Shown: positions 9,065-16,452 of the stretch, piece by piece
How positions within the stretch are numbered: the stretch's first letter is position 1
Layout of the letters: every line of letters begins with the position of its first letter
Origin: Chitinophagales bacterium
GTDB taxonomy: Bacteria > Bacteroidota > Bacteroidia > Chitinophagales > Saprospiraceae
Length of the DNA: 52,368 nt
Direction of reading: 5' to 3'
Assembly (NCBI GenBank): GCA_017303475.1
Contig: JAFLBO010000035.1
Location: 1 to 52,368 of the forward strand
Translations under genes and position numbers: made by a program
Notes under the pieces: model-generated
Told to the model about the DNA's origin: nothing
Database searches by the model: none
The model's input: only the letters and a program-made list of their open reading frames with translations

Positions 9065-9871
9065 CTCAGCCAAAACCTTGGACAATATAAAATTCACATA
9101 CACCTCATCCGGATTTTGAAGGCCCAGGCGGTTGTTGCTGAGGTGCAGCAGGCTAGGTAGTGCCATATCCAGCTTTGGGCCGTATTCCTTGAAAATCAAC
9201 CGATTGCCTTCTGCCCAGCGCGACCACTCCGGTTGTTCTTTATCAAACTTATCGCGATCCAGGGCCTTCCAGAGCTCCTGAAGCGTAGCGCGTAAATCTT
9301 CCACCTGAGGCTCCAAACTGCTGGCAAAACCACTCAGGATGAGTTCCTGATCCTCGGCAGGCATATCGGCCTCACCACTGAAAAACAAGGGAAGCCATTG
9401 CTGCATGAGTTGTCCGAAATAATGTGCGGCTTCCTTTTGTTTTAGTCCGGCAGCGTGTACGGCTATTACATGCATACGCAGCGCATCAAACATGGCATCT
9501 CCGTAAGTATATTGATCCCGTGCCAAACGATCCAGAATCACCCTGCTACTCAAATGAAAATAGGATTCTGCCAGCGTCAACACCTCCTCGCCCCCAAACC
9601 GGGCCGTCTCCGGCAAGTATGCCTGCTCCTGCCACTCCCCGCGCCCTTCCATCCAGCCCTCAAACGCCGGCCGAAGGGTTTCTTCCTTCCAGGCCTCCTC
9701 TCCGCGCATACGTATGCGCAGGTGCTGACCCTTTTCATCCTGATAACGTATGAAAAACGCCCGCGCACCGCGGTTGGCCCAGATGTATTGTTGCAAAAAT
9801 GGCCGCAAACCGCGTACCAGAAAAACATCCTGATGTTCAAGCGGGTAGAAGTGTATGGATAGCCAGGACAT
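9038..9871 (-). CDS. Thiopeptide/lanthipeptide dehydratase C-terminal-type protein (orphan)
   Basis: A 277-aa protein resembling the C-terminal elimination domain of LanB-type dehydratases (SpaB_C / thiopeptide-type bacteriocin biosynthesis family). In known systems this domain eliminates glutamate from glutamylated Ser/Thr to give dehydroalanine or dehydrobutyrine. Signature stretches are WLSIHFYP at the start, FFIRYQDEKGQHLRIRMRG, and YLPETARFGGEEVLTLAESYFHLSS, which matches the family's Y-x-P-E-x-x-R-Y-G-G block. No glutamylation-domain gene, LanC cyclase, precursor peptide or exporter is in the window, so its substrate is unknown. Its start is preceded by an eight-C tract (minus strand) and the 52-bp repeat array. 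The C-terminal nine residues look repeat-derived. Confidence 0.75.
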   Translation of the reverse strand: MSWLSIHFYPLEHQDVFLVRGLRPFLQQYIWANRGARAFFIRYQDEKGQHLRIRMRGEEAWKEETLRPAFEGWMEGRGEWQEQAYLPETARFGGEEVLTLAESYFHLSSRVILDRLARDQYTYGDAMFDALRMHVIAVHAAGLKQKEAAHYFGQLMQQWLPLFFSGEADMPAEDQELILSGFASSLEPQVEDLRATLQELWKALDRDKFDKEQPEWSRWAEGNRLIFKEYGPKLDMALPSLLHLSNNRLGLQNPDEVYVNFILSKVLAEPRPSGRGI

Positions 9872-9896
9872 AGGTATGAGGGGGGGGCGCTTCGCT

Positions 9897-10112
9897 CCCG
9901 TAGCTTTGCTACGGGTTACTGAAGTTTGACCGCTTCGCGGTCGGGTTTACTGGAGCTTTGCTACGGGTTACTGAAGTTTGACCGCTTCGCGGTCGGGTTT
10001 ACTGGAGCTTTGCTACGGGTTACTGAAGTTTGACCGCTTCGCGGTCGGACTGAGGTGCCCACCTGTACCGACCGCGAAGCGGTCAAACTCCAGTAACTCG
10101 TAGCGCAGCTAC
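9897..10112. repeat. Array of three 52-bp direct repeats plus inverted copy
   Basis: Units begin at 9903, 9955 and 10007 with an exact 52-base period. Each contains a short hairpin (GACCGC TTC GCGGTC) and the segment GCTTTGCTACGGGTTACTGA. An inverted version of the same modules lies at about 10059-10112. CCCGTAGC TTT GCTACGGG (9897-9915) is a further hairpin at the left edge. There are no unique spacers, so this is not CRISPR. It lies between the tRNA terminator and the start of the dehydratase-like gene. Confidence 0.85.
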
Positions 10113-10117
10113 GGGAT

Positions 10118-10152
10118 AAAAAAAGCCCTCAACTCGTAAAAGTCAAGGGCTT
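10118..10152 (-). terminator. Terminator of the initiator tRNA
   Basis: Read on the minus strand, an AAGCCCT / AGGGCTT stem is followed by seven T (A run at 10118-10124). It begins about eight bases after the tRNA 3' end. Confidence 0.75.
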
Positions 10153-10159
10153 CTCTGTG

Positions 10160-10232
<73 letters not shown>

Positions 10233-10244
10233 ATTTAGCGGCTG

Positions 10245-10277
10245 CAAAGGTAATAGCATTTAGTTGATACTTCCAAA
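10245..10277 (-). promoter_or_regulatory. Promoter of tRNA-fMet
   Basis: On the minus strand TTTG (10277-10274), a 21-base spacer and TACCTTTG (10252-10245) match the Bacteroidota -33/-7 consensus. The tRNA 5' end at 10232 is 12 bases downstream. This is the best promoter match in the window. Confidence 0.8.
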
Positions 10278-10300
10278 TGAAAATGAAAAATAAGTCGATT

Positions 10301-11902
10301 TTAGTAGAGATCATGGCACCTGTCTGCCGCCGAAATACCCTGGTGAAAGGCTTCTTCAAAGAGCGACATGCCCGCTAAATCGGTGTGCGCCAGTATGATA
10401 CGAGGGTGCATTGTCTCCCGGGCAGCCCTCAATGCCGGGCCGGATAAAAATCCTTTCACCGGACTAATCATCCCATGTCCCCAACGTTGAATGGTCATGC
10501 TCTCCAGCCATTCATCTATATTCGGGTGGGCCAGCCGTAAGTCGGTTAGCACAAACTCCTGCCAATACGCTTCGTCGCGGGTGTACAGCTCCCTGCGCAG
10601 GGCCAGCGCATCCGGCCCGTCGAATGCACAATAATAGGTAATGACCTGTTTGGCGTGTTGAAGGGCATGGGATTGATGTTGTGCATTGATATAGCCCAGT
10701 CCTTTAGCGCCGTGAATCACATTGTCCCAACAAAGTGGCACACCAGAGCCTGCAGGCATTTCCCGGAGCACCAGTGTTGCCACCAGCCACGGCGCATAAT
10801 GAAAAGATTCCGGTTGGGTGTTTGTTTTTGGCAACAGATGTTTGTTCACATACTGCGGCGTGGCCAGTACTACCTTTTCCGCCCGAATGAGCACCGATTC
10901 ATTTTTCGCCGCATCAAATACTTTTACCTCAACCTCCGATGCGCCGGGTATTACCTCGTACGCCAGATGCTGCGTTCTTCCACGACCCTTCAAATGCCCG
11001 GCAAGCAAATTTGCCAGATACCCGTTGCCTTCAGGCCAGGTGAGTACATTGTCCTGATGACTCTTACGCGCCGCAAAATAATGGATACCCGCCCAGGCTG
11101 ATACCCGCTCCAGCCCAACCCCATAATCGTCCAGACAACAATAACGCACATGCTCCAGCAATTCCGGGGCAGAAAATCCCTGCTGTTGCATCCATTCCGC
11201 CATGCTCAGCTGATCCAACTCCCGAAAGGACGGATCATCGGAACACTTGCGCAATGGTATATCAAACAGGTATTTACCATCGGCGCCGCGACGAGCCTTG
11301 AAATCTTCCATTTTGTGGAAAAAAGCCTGTATTTGCGCCTGATTTTCGGTAGAAACCCCGTATTGCGGGATCAGGCCTTCCTGCCATTTCTCGCGTATGT
11401 ACAAGCGCGCCTGAGGTGCAGCACAAAGCACCCGTTCGTGGTAAACCGGGTTGCCCCGTTCATCCAGCTTTACTATAATACCATGGGTATGTAAAAACTG
11501 AATCAACGCCTCGTCTTCCCGGTTCGGTATGGGCAAATAATGCGCACCCAGCGGGAAGGCGGTGTGTTCGTTGCTGCCGGAACGGGAGTTTCCGCCGGGC
11601 TGATCGTCCATATCCAGCAACAAAAAATCCTGAATACCTTTTTTGTCCAGGGCCATGGCAGTGGTCAGGCCACTGATGCCGCCCCCAACAATCAGAAAGC
11701 GTACCCGCTCCTCCCTGCTCACTGCCGGAAAATCCTTCACCCAAAGCCGATGCCCCAGTGTGGCTGGCGCGCCGGAAAAACGCACTACCCAACGCCGGGC
11801 GGTTTGTTTACAGGCGGTCCAGAAGGTAGCGGCGAGGGTCAGCACACCAAATTGTTTCAGGAATCGCCTGCGCCCCGGGTCAATATTTACTCCATTCTTC
11901 AT
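10301..11902 (-). CDS. Tat-exported FAD-dependent amine oxidase-like protein
   Basis: Flavin oxidoreductase of 533 aa of the amine-oxidase/NAD(P)-binding Rossmann type. The start at 11902 is chosen because it opens a twin-arginine signal (DPGRRRFLKQFGVLTLAATF, residues about 7-26) and overlaps the upstream gene by only 23 bases. The Cys at residue 31 could be a lipid site, but the lipobox is poor. The FAD motif is VGGGISGLTTAMALDKKG (about 72-89), followed by the acidic beta-2 end and PGGNSRSG. Tat export implies it folds with FAD and acts in the periplasm. It is the last gene of the AdoMet decarboxylase/aminopropyltransferase operon, so a polyamine-like amine is a reasonable guess for substrate; this is inference. 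Confidence 0.85.
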   Translation of the reverse strand: MKNGVNIDPGRRRFLKQFGVLTLAATFWTACKQTARRWVVRFSGAPATLGHRLWVKDFPAVSREERVRFLIVGGGISGLTTAMALDKKGIQDFLLLDMDDQPGGNSRSGSNEHTAFPLGAHYLPIPNREDEALIQFLHTHGIIVKLDERGNPVYHERVLCAAPQARLYIREKWQEGLIPQYGVSTENQAQIQAFFHKMEDFKARRGADGKYLFDIPLRKCSDDPSFRELDQLSMAEWMQQQGFSAPELLEHVRYCCLDDYGVGLERVSAWAGIHYFAARKSHQDNVLTWPEGNGYLANLLAGHLKGRGRTQHLAYEVIPGASEVEVKVFDAAKNESVLIRAEKVVLATPQYVNKHLLPKTNTQPESFHYAPWLVATLVLREMPAGSGVPLCWDNVIHGAKGLGYINAQHQSHALQHAKQVITYYCAFDGPDALALRRELYTRDEAYWQEFVLTDLRLAHPNIDEWLESMTIQRWGHGMISPVKGFLSGPALRAARETMHPRIILAHTDLAGMSLFEEAFHQGISAADRCHDLY

Positions 11903-13409
11903 CGAAATAGCGTACCAGGATTTGATTGTCCAAACGATTGATCTCCACCTCATTTTTCTGCATGTCCGCAGGAAAATCATCGTATTTGCCCAGCTCAAAA
12001 TCATAAAATTTCAGGCCGTCCACCCTGCGCAGGGGCGCCCGGTGCACAATAGATGTCTCCGGCGCAGCCAGCATGAAGCCCCATTCCCCAAAACTTGGTA
12101 CATATATATGGTATGGACGTACTTCCTGAAACACCGTATGCATGGTGCGTTCCACACACCAGAATGACCTGGGCGCAAAGAAGGGCGAGGTGCTTTGTAC
12201 CACCACAATGCCTTCCGGCCGTATGGCTGCGCGCAGGGTTTCATAAAAATTGCGTGTGTACAACTTGCCCACACTGTAGTTGGAAGGGTCGGGGAAATCT
12301 ACTATGGCTACGTCAAACGGGGTTTTGTTTTCCCTTAACCAGATGAAAGCATCAGCATTGATCACTTTTACCTTGGGGTGGGTGAGCGATTGAGCGTTCA
12401 GACTTTTCAGCATGTCGTTGTGCTGAAAAAGATCCGTCATTTTACCATCCAAATCCACCAAAACAACCTCCTGGACGGAATCATATTTGAGGATTTCTCG
12501 TACCGCCAACCCATCTCCACCGCCCAGCACCAGCACCCGATCCACCCTGGGCGCCAGCGACATGGCCGGGTGTACCAATGCCTCATGGTAGCGGTATTCA
12601 TCCCGGGAGCTGAACTGCAGGTTGTTGTTCAGGTAGAGCTTCAGTTCGTTGCGCACCCGCGTGAGTACTATGCGCTGGTAGGCGCTTGATTGGTGGAAAA
12701 TGACGTCTTCGTTGTAGAGTTTTTCTTCGGAAAACGACAAAATCCGGTCGGCAAAAAGGAATGCCGTTAACAGCATGGAAAAGGCCAGCCATGCCCGGAT
12801 ACGCAAACCGAAAGCGTTTTTAATATCCTTTTTTAACAAAAAAATCAGCGCCAGGGCAATGCCCACATTCAACAACCCAAAAAACAGGGAAGTGCGCAGC
12901 AAGCCCAGCTTGGGCACCAGCACCAATGGAAACAACAGACTGGCAATCAGGGCGCCTACATAATCAAACGACAATACATTGGAAACCAGGTCTTTAAAGG
13001 CCACCCGATCCTGAAGCAGGGTCATCAGCAGGGGTAATTCCACGCCAACCAGGCATCCGGTGATAAACACCAGCGAGTACAGCACCAGTTCGAAATGGGT
13101 GTGATAATCGAACAGCCAGAACAGGATAACCGAGCTGAATCCGCCTACCAGACCAACCAGTATTTCAATGTCGATAAATTTATCTAAAAGGTTGTTATTC
13201 AGGTATTTGGCCAGATATGAGCCCACGCCCATGGAGAAAAGGTAAATACCGATAACAAAGGAGAACTGTCGGACCGAGTCGCCCAGCAGATAGCTGGCCA
13301 ATGCGCCTGCTACCAACTCGTAGACCAGGCCGCAGGTGGCTATGACAAAAACCGAAAACAGCAGCAGATACTCAAGCCGTAACCATTTGCTACCCATGGA
13401 TAGCAGCAC
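11880..13409 (-). CDS. Membrane-embedded spermidine synthase-like aminopropyltransferase
   Basis: A 509-aa protein with about seven N-terminal transmembrane segments (residues 12-222) fused to a spermidine synthase-type domain (about 235-509). Active-site signatures are YRYHEALVHP (273-282), GGGDG (296-300, AdoMet/dcAdoMet binding), D319 and DFPDPSN (371-377), where D371 and D374 match the catalytic Asp pair of soluble enzymes. The fold should transfer an aminopropyl group from decarboxylated AdoMet to an amine. Membrane fusion suggests a lipid, envelope or transported acceptor. It overlaps the DUF350 gene upstream by 20 bases and the oxidase downstream by 23, so it is translationally coupled. 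The actual acceptor is unknown. Confidence 0.9.
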   Translation of the reverse strand: MLLSMGSKWLRLEYLLLFSVFVIATCGLVYELVAGALASYLLGDSVRQFSFVIGIYLFSMGVGSYLAKYLNNNLLDKFIDIEILVGLVGGFSSVILFWLFDYHTHFELVLYSLVFITGCLVGVELPLLMTLLQDRVAFKDLVSNVLSFDYVGALIASLLFPLVLVPKLGLLRTSLFFGLLNVGIALALIFLLKKDIKNAFGLRIRAWLAFSMLLTAFLFADRILSFSEEKLYNEDVIFHQSSAYQRIVLTRVRNELKLYLNNNLQFSSRDEYRYHEALVHPAMSLAPRVDRVLVLGGGDGLAVREILKYDSVQEVVLVDLDGKMTDLFQHNDMLKSLNAQSLTHPKVKVINADAFIWLRENKTPFDVAIVDFPDPSNYSVGKLYTRNFYETLRAAIRPEGIVVVQSTSPFFAPRSFWCVERTMHTVFQEVRPYHIYVPSFGEWGFMLAAPETSIVHRAPLRRVDGLKFYDFELGKYDDFPADMQKNEVEINRLDNQILVRYFDEEWSKY

Positions 13410-13605
13410 TGATGATCATGGCAATGGCAATAATCATGGAGCCCAGGATAATTGCCACGGCAGTGTTTTTGTTTTTGGTGATTTCGGCCCAGGTGTTTTC
13501 CGGGGTAATTTTTTCAATAATGTAATAAGCGCCCAGCCATACCAGAATACCCAGAACGGAGAAAATGATGGCAGAGACGAGTGGATGCGTGATGGCCTGT
13601 TCCAT
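13390..13605 (-). CDS. DUF350 (YjfL-type) small membrane protein
   Basis: A 71-aa protein with two membrane segments (about 8-30 and 47-69). The DUF350 signature ITKNKNTAVAIILGSMIIAIAM marks the second half. E. coli YjfL, in an operon with a PspA-like protein and a glutathionylspermidine synthase-like protein, belongs to the same family, so DUF350 has an established link with polyamine-type enzymes. Molecular function is unknown. It sits between a small membrane protein and the aminopropyltransferase. Confidence 0.85.
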   Translation of the reverse strand: MEQAITHPLVSAIIFSVLGILVWLGAYYIIEKITPENTWAEITKNKNTAVAIILGSMIIAIAMIISAAIHG

Positions 13606-13617
13606 GGTGTGCGGTTA

Positions 13618-13803
13618 TTATTTATGGAAGCGAATGCCGCTGCTGCGGTTGCGCTGATCCGGTTTAAAAGTTTGGGTTTTTTCGCAGTTGAAGCATTCTC
13701 TGCCGCTCAGGTTGAAAAATAAAAACATCCCGAGCACCCCGAAGCCCAGAATAAAGGCGAACAGGTTTTGCCGGACGAATGCCATGATTTTTTCAGTTTG
13801 CAT
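13618..13803 (-). CDS. Small single-pass membrane protein of the polyamine-type operon
   Basis: I do not recognise this 61-aa protein. It has one hydrophobic segment (about residues 9-32), then a short tail with two Cys (CFNC) and a basic end. ATG at 13803 is preferred to a TTG two codons earlier. It starts 12 bases after the DUF4178 stop and ends 12 bases before the DUF350 start, which argues that it is a real operon member rather than a shadow. Confidence 0.7.
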   Translation of the reverse strand: MQTEKIMAFVRQNLFAFILGFGVLGMFLFFNLSGRECFNCEKTQTFKPDQRNRSSGIRFHK

Positions 13804-13815
13804 GTTCAATGGAGG

Positions 13816-15060
13816 TTATTCGGTTTCAGGAGGGAAATCGCTCAAAAGCCAGCGATTAGTTTCAAAGCCGGAGCGATCAATCATAAGGCCGATAAATACC
13901 AATACAAATATGATCAGGCCGGTGAGCAGGTTCCAAATGGTTGACGGGTGCGTAATTACACTGTACTTGAGCGATGTAATCATGGACTCGCCTGGTTGTT
14001 TGGCAATCTGCATGGCCAGGTGGTATTTGCCGGGTGTTACGCCGCAAATTTTGATGCTTGGATGGCTGCTTCCTTCTGTCCAGCTTTCGCCGCCTTCCAC
14101 GCCGTGGTAGTAGGCTATTTCTACAGTTCCATAACGTTCGGCCTTGGTTTCTTCATTTACCAGCACAAAATCGGCGGCTACCCAGGAGTTGTTTACCGGA
14201 GCAGAAAGATCAATCTGAATCGGGCCAGTTGCACCGGTGTACTGAAAACTTGGACTCACATGGCTTACCTCTGCTACAGAATCGGGTAAGGTGACATATC
14301 CGCTGAATACCTCAGTACGAGGGTTCACGATGGAAAAAACCAGCTGATACACAATCATAAACATCCCGATGATACCCAAAATCAGCGTGTAATTGATCAG
14401 ATTTCTGGGATATGGCTGTAGCATGCCCACCCCTTGTTTGGGTGGCAGTTCCAGATCCGGGAAAGCCTCTTTCATTTCCTCCTGAGAGACGTAACGGGCT
14501 TCAAAAGTATATGTCTGAGGGTCGCTGTCGTCCTTTTCCAGCAAAATAGCCTTGGGGGGCGATACAAAATCTTTGGCGAGGCCGGTGCTGGGTAGAAAGT
14601 CCTCAAAAAAGCCGGCCATATATTCAGTTTTGTAGGCCGAACTGTGGAACAATCGGTAGGTGCCGTTCGGCAGTAGCAATTCATAATCAGCCCTGATATC
14701 GTGTTGTGCTTCCGGGTCAGTAACTTCTTTGGCCAGGGTCCAGTGACCATTATATTCGCTCAGGAAACATTCATCGCCTTTACTATTGCGCAGGGTAAAT
14801 TCCTGCCAGGGAAATGGTTCGGAGGTGGGCGTTTTGATGGTTGCATTCACCACTTCCCAGCGTTCGCCGTCCAGTACACCCTGTTGACTGATGTACATGT
14901 TGAGTTTTAACCTGTTGGCAGGGTTGATCCGTGTTTGCTGAATGCTGCCGTCTTCTTTTTTACCGAAAAGCGTATGGCATTTCGGACAGGCGAAATGTTT
15001 CCAGGAAAAACTGAAACTGAGTTCAGTCGTTTGTTGGCAATGAGGGCATTGGATGTTCAT
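13816..15060 (-). CDS. DUF4178 protein with N-terminal zinc ribbon and C-terminal membrane segments
   Basis: A 414-aa protein. The N-terminus is a CPHC/CPKC zinc ribbon (residues 5-31). A DUF4178 domain follows (about 60-160: GVLDGERWEVV, PWQEFTLRN, GHWTL). Two membrane spans lie near residues 232-254 and 381-400, enclosing a beta-rich region probably in the periplasm. DUF4178 proteins recur beside DUF350, AdoMet decarboxylase and spermidine synthase genes in my recollection, but their function is undetermined. Its start overlaps the AdoMet decarboxylase stop in an ATGA. Confidence 0.82.
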   Translation of the reverse strand: MNIQCPHCQQTTELSFSFSWKHFACPKCHTLFGKKEDGSIQQTRINPANRLKLNMYISQQGVLDGERWEVVNATIKTPTSEPFPWQEFTLRNSKGDECFLSEYNGHWTLAKEVTDPEAQHDIRADYELLLPNGTYRLFHSSAYKTEYMAGFFEDFLPSTGLAKDFVSPPKAILLEKDDSDPQTYTFEARYVSQEEMKEAFPDLELPPKQGVGMLQPYPRNLINYTLILGIIGMFMIVYQLVFSIVNPRTEVFSGYVTLPDSVAEVSHVSPSFQYTGATGPIQIDLSAPVNNSWVAADFVLVNEETKAERYGTVEIAYYHGVEGGESWTEGSSHPSIKICGVTPGKYHLAMQIAKQPGESMITSLKYSVITHPSTIWNLLTGLIIFVLVFIGLMIDRSGFETNRWLLSDFPPETE

Positions 15061-15410
15061 CGGAACAAGTCCTGTTGCTGGGTTATTTGAGCGCCAAAAT
15101 ACACAACATTTTGATCGGCCAACATGCGCACCTTGTCTTCGTTGCGATTGCTGTAATTACACAGGTAAATATCCATGGTAAGAAAGCCAAATTCCGGCCA
15201 TGTATGGATACAAATATGCGATTCTGCCAGGCAAATGGCTACCGTAAATCCGGCGCCATCAAACTGGTGCGCCGCTTCTCCCACCACTTGTAATCCATAA
15301 GCCGGCAACAGCGGACGAATGAAATGCAGCCAGGCATCCATTTGGCGCAACAGCTCCGTTTCAGGAGTTTGCAGGGTTAGTAAGCGGTGTAATCCAGGTT
15401 GGTACGTCAT
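15057..15410 (-). CDS. speH: AdoMet decarboxylase proenzyme (SpeH-type)
   Basis: Class 1b-like S-adenosylmethionine decarboxylase of 117 aa; it makes the aminopropyl donor decarboxylated AdoMet in the cytoplasm. The self-cleavage motif is ESHICIHTWPEFGF; Ser64 would become the pyruvoyl group, with His69 and Cys84 (IYLCNY) as processing and catalytic residues. It is first in a six-gene operon whose fifth member is a spermidine synthase-like transferase. A TACATTTG promoter lies 23 bases upstream. The symbol is by family; the operon may not make ordinary spermidine. Confidence 0.9.
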   Translation of the reverse strand: MTYQPGLHRLLTLQTPETELLRQMDAWLHFIRPLLPAYGLQVVGEAAHQFDGAGFTVAICLAESHICIHTWPEFGFLTMDIYLCNYSNRNEDKVRMLADQNVVYFGAQITQQQDLFR

Positions 15411-15432
15411 GTTTCAGGGGAACAACAGTAGG

Positions 15433-15466
15433 CAAATGTATTGGCAGAAAGCACATGCTGCACAAA
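15433..15466 (-). promoter_or_regulatory. Promoter of the polyamine-type operon
   Basis: Minus strand TTTTG (near 15466-15463), about 22 bases, then TACATTTG (15440-15433), fitting the Bacteroidota consensus with a slightly long spacer. Transcription would start about 15 bases before the speH ATG. Confidence 0.65.
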
Positions 15467-15481
15467 AAGTTCCTATGAGCG

Positions 15482-15506
15482 TCCGGCGATTGTCGACAAC
15501 GCCGGA
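15482..15506. promoter_or_regulatory. Nested palindrome upstream of the speH promoter
   Basis: TCCGGCG (15482-15488) and CGCCGGA (15500-15506) flank the perfect palindrome TTGTCGACAA (15490-15499). It lies about 20-40 bases upstream of the -33 box. A regulator operator is possible, and a plain hairpin repeat is equally possible. A second palindrome, AACAGGTT AA AACCTGTT, lies at 15533-15550. Confidence 0.4.
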
Positions 15507-15685
15507 TGAAAGTTAGACGAGAATTAAGTTAAAACAGGTTAAAACCTGTTAGAAAAAGGTGAATCCGGCCATCCAGCGGAAAATAATTGTGGTACTGCCT
15601 GTAACCTTGTGCAACCATTGGTCGTCTGCTGATTATTAGTCGACCAATTCAAACCATTTTTGGCTATTACAAAACGACAGAAGTT

Positions 15686-16312
15686 ATGAAAAACAAGCAG
15701 CCCATTCTCGTAGTGTTGGCAATTTTTGCCGCCATGAGCAGTCTTTTTGCTCAAAAAGAAGAAACCGTAGTAGGCAGTCGCGGACTCGGGTTCTCAGGCG
15801 TCTGGGGTGGTTCCAGGCACCAACTGGCACATTTCAACAACAACAATAAAAACAGCTACATCGCCGGCGGATTCTTCGGTCTGGAATTTGGCAAGTCGCT
15901 CCTGGTAGGTTGGGGACATTACAACCTGATTGACGAATTCAAGTGGGATGATATTGAGAATCAGCAGTTTGACATGCGTTGGAACCCGATGCTGGTGCAA
16001 TATGGTTTCCGCAATTACAAAGCCGTTCACCCACAAATCGGAGTGGAATTTGGCCGCGGCAGACTCGAACTTGGTGATGTAAAAGATCGGATATTTGTAG
16101 TGCAACCATCTGCAGGACTTGAAATCAACGTTTTCCGCTGGTTCCACATTGGGCTTGATGGCGGTTATCGTTTCGTAAACGACAGCAGCATTGCCAGCTT
16201 GAGCAACGAAGACCTCAGCGGTTGGTATGGCCAGGCCTCCCTTAAGTTTGGATTCTCCTGGGGACGTTATTATAAGAAGAAAAGCGCGCCAAAGAGCTCC
16301 TACGAAGATTAA
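15686..16312 (+). CDS. Small outer-membrane beta-barrel-like protein
   Basis: Secreted protein of 208 aa with a clean signal peptide (LVVLAIFAAMSSLFAQ, cleavage near residue 22). The rest alternates short hydrophobic/aromatic strands with Gly-rich turns (FFGLEFGKSLLVGWGHYNL, LKFGFSWGRYY), as expected for an outer-membrane barrel. The C-terminus carries a short Lys/Ser tail. I cannot assign a family or ligand. It diverges from the speH operon, with an inverted repeat (ATTGGTCG / CGACCAAT, 15617-15648) in its upstream region, and is followed by a large palindrome. Confidence 0.75.
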   Translation: MKNKQPILVVLAIFAAMSSLFAQKEETVVGSRGLGFSGVWGGSRHQLAHFNNNNKNSYIAGGFFGLEFGKSLLVGWGHYNLIDEFKWDDIENQQFDMRWNPMLVQYGFRNYKAVHPQIGVEFGRGRLELGDVKDRIFVVQPSAGLEINVFRWFHIGLDGGYRFVNDSSIASLSNEDLSGWYGQASLKFGFSWGRYYKKKSAPKSSYED

Positions 16313-16315
16313 AAA

Positions 16316-16429
16316 GGCGCGGAGTTTTTTACTGCGGAGGCGCGGAGGCACTTAAATTGAGAGTCTCACTTGGAGTGAGACTCTCAATTTAAGTGCCTCC
16401 GCGCCTCCGCGGTAAAAAAACTCCGCGCC
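16316..16429. repeat. Long palindrome with 55-base arms
   Basis: Arms 16316-16370 and 16374-16429 are almost perfectly complementary around a TGG loop. The inner part carries GAGAGTCTCACT; the outer part carries GCGGAGGCGCGGAGG words. A sister copy with a CCA loop is at 18266-18380. It sits between the stop of the barrel protein and the next ATG, so it can act as a terminator-like structure, but it lacks a simple T tract. Confidence 0.9.
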
Positions 16430-16452
16430 CTCATTCTTCATACCTTTACCCC

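Noticed and set aside
9897..10112. CRISPR array
   Set aside because: The repeats are contiguous 52-base units without unique spacers, only three copies plus an inverted one, and there are no cas genes in the window.
12095..12346. Short plus-strand ORFs opposite the aminopropyltransferase
   Set aside because: Antisense to conserved motifs of the spermidine synthase domain; composition follows the sense codons.
15539..15754. Minus-strand 71-codon ORF upstream of the barrel protein
   Set aside because: It overlaps the start of the signal-peptide gene on the other strand and runs through palindromes; no protein-like features.
16316..16429. Miniature transposable element with target-site duplication
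   Set aside because: The palindrome is transposon-like in shape, but I could not find a convincing flanking target duplication, and the outer words are shared with unrelated palindromes.
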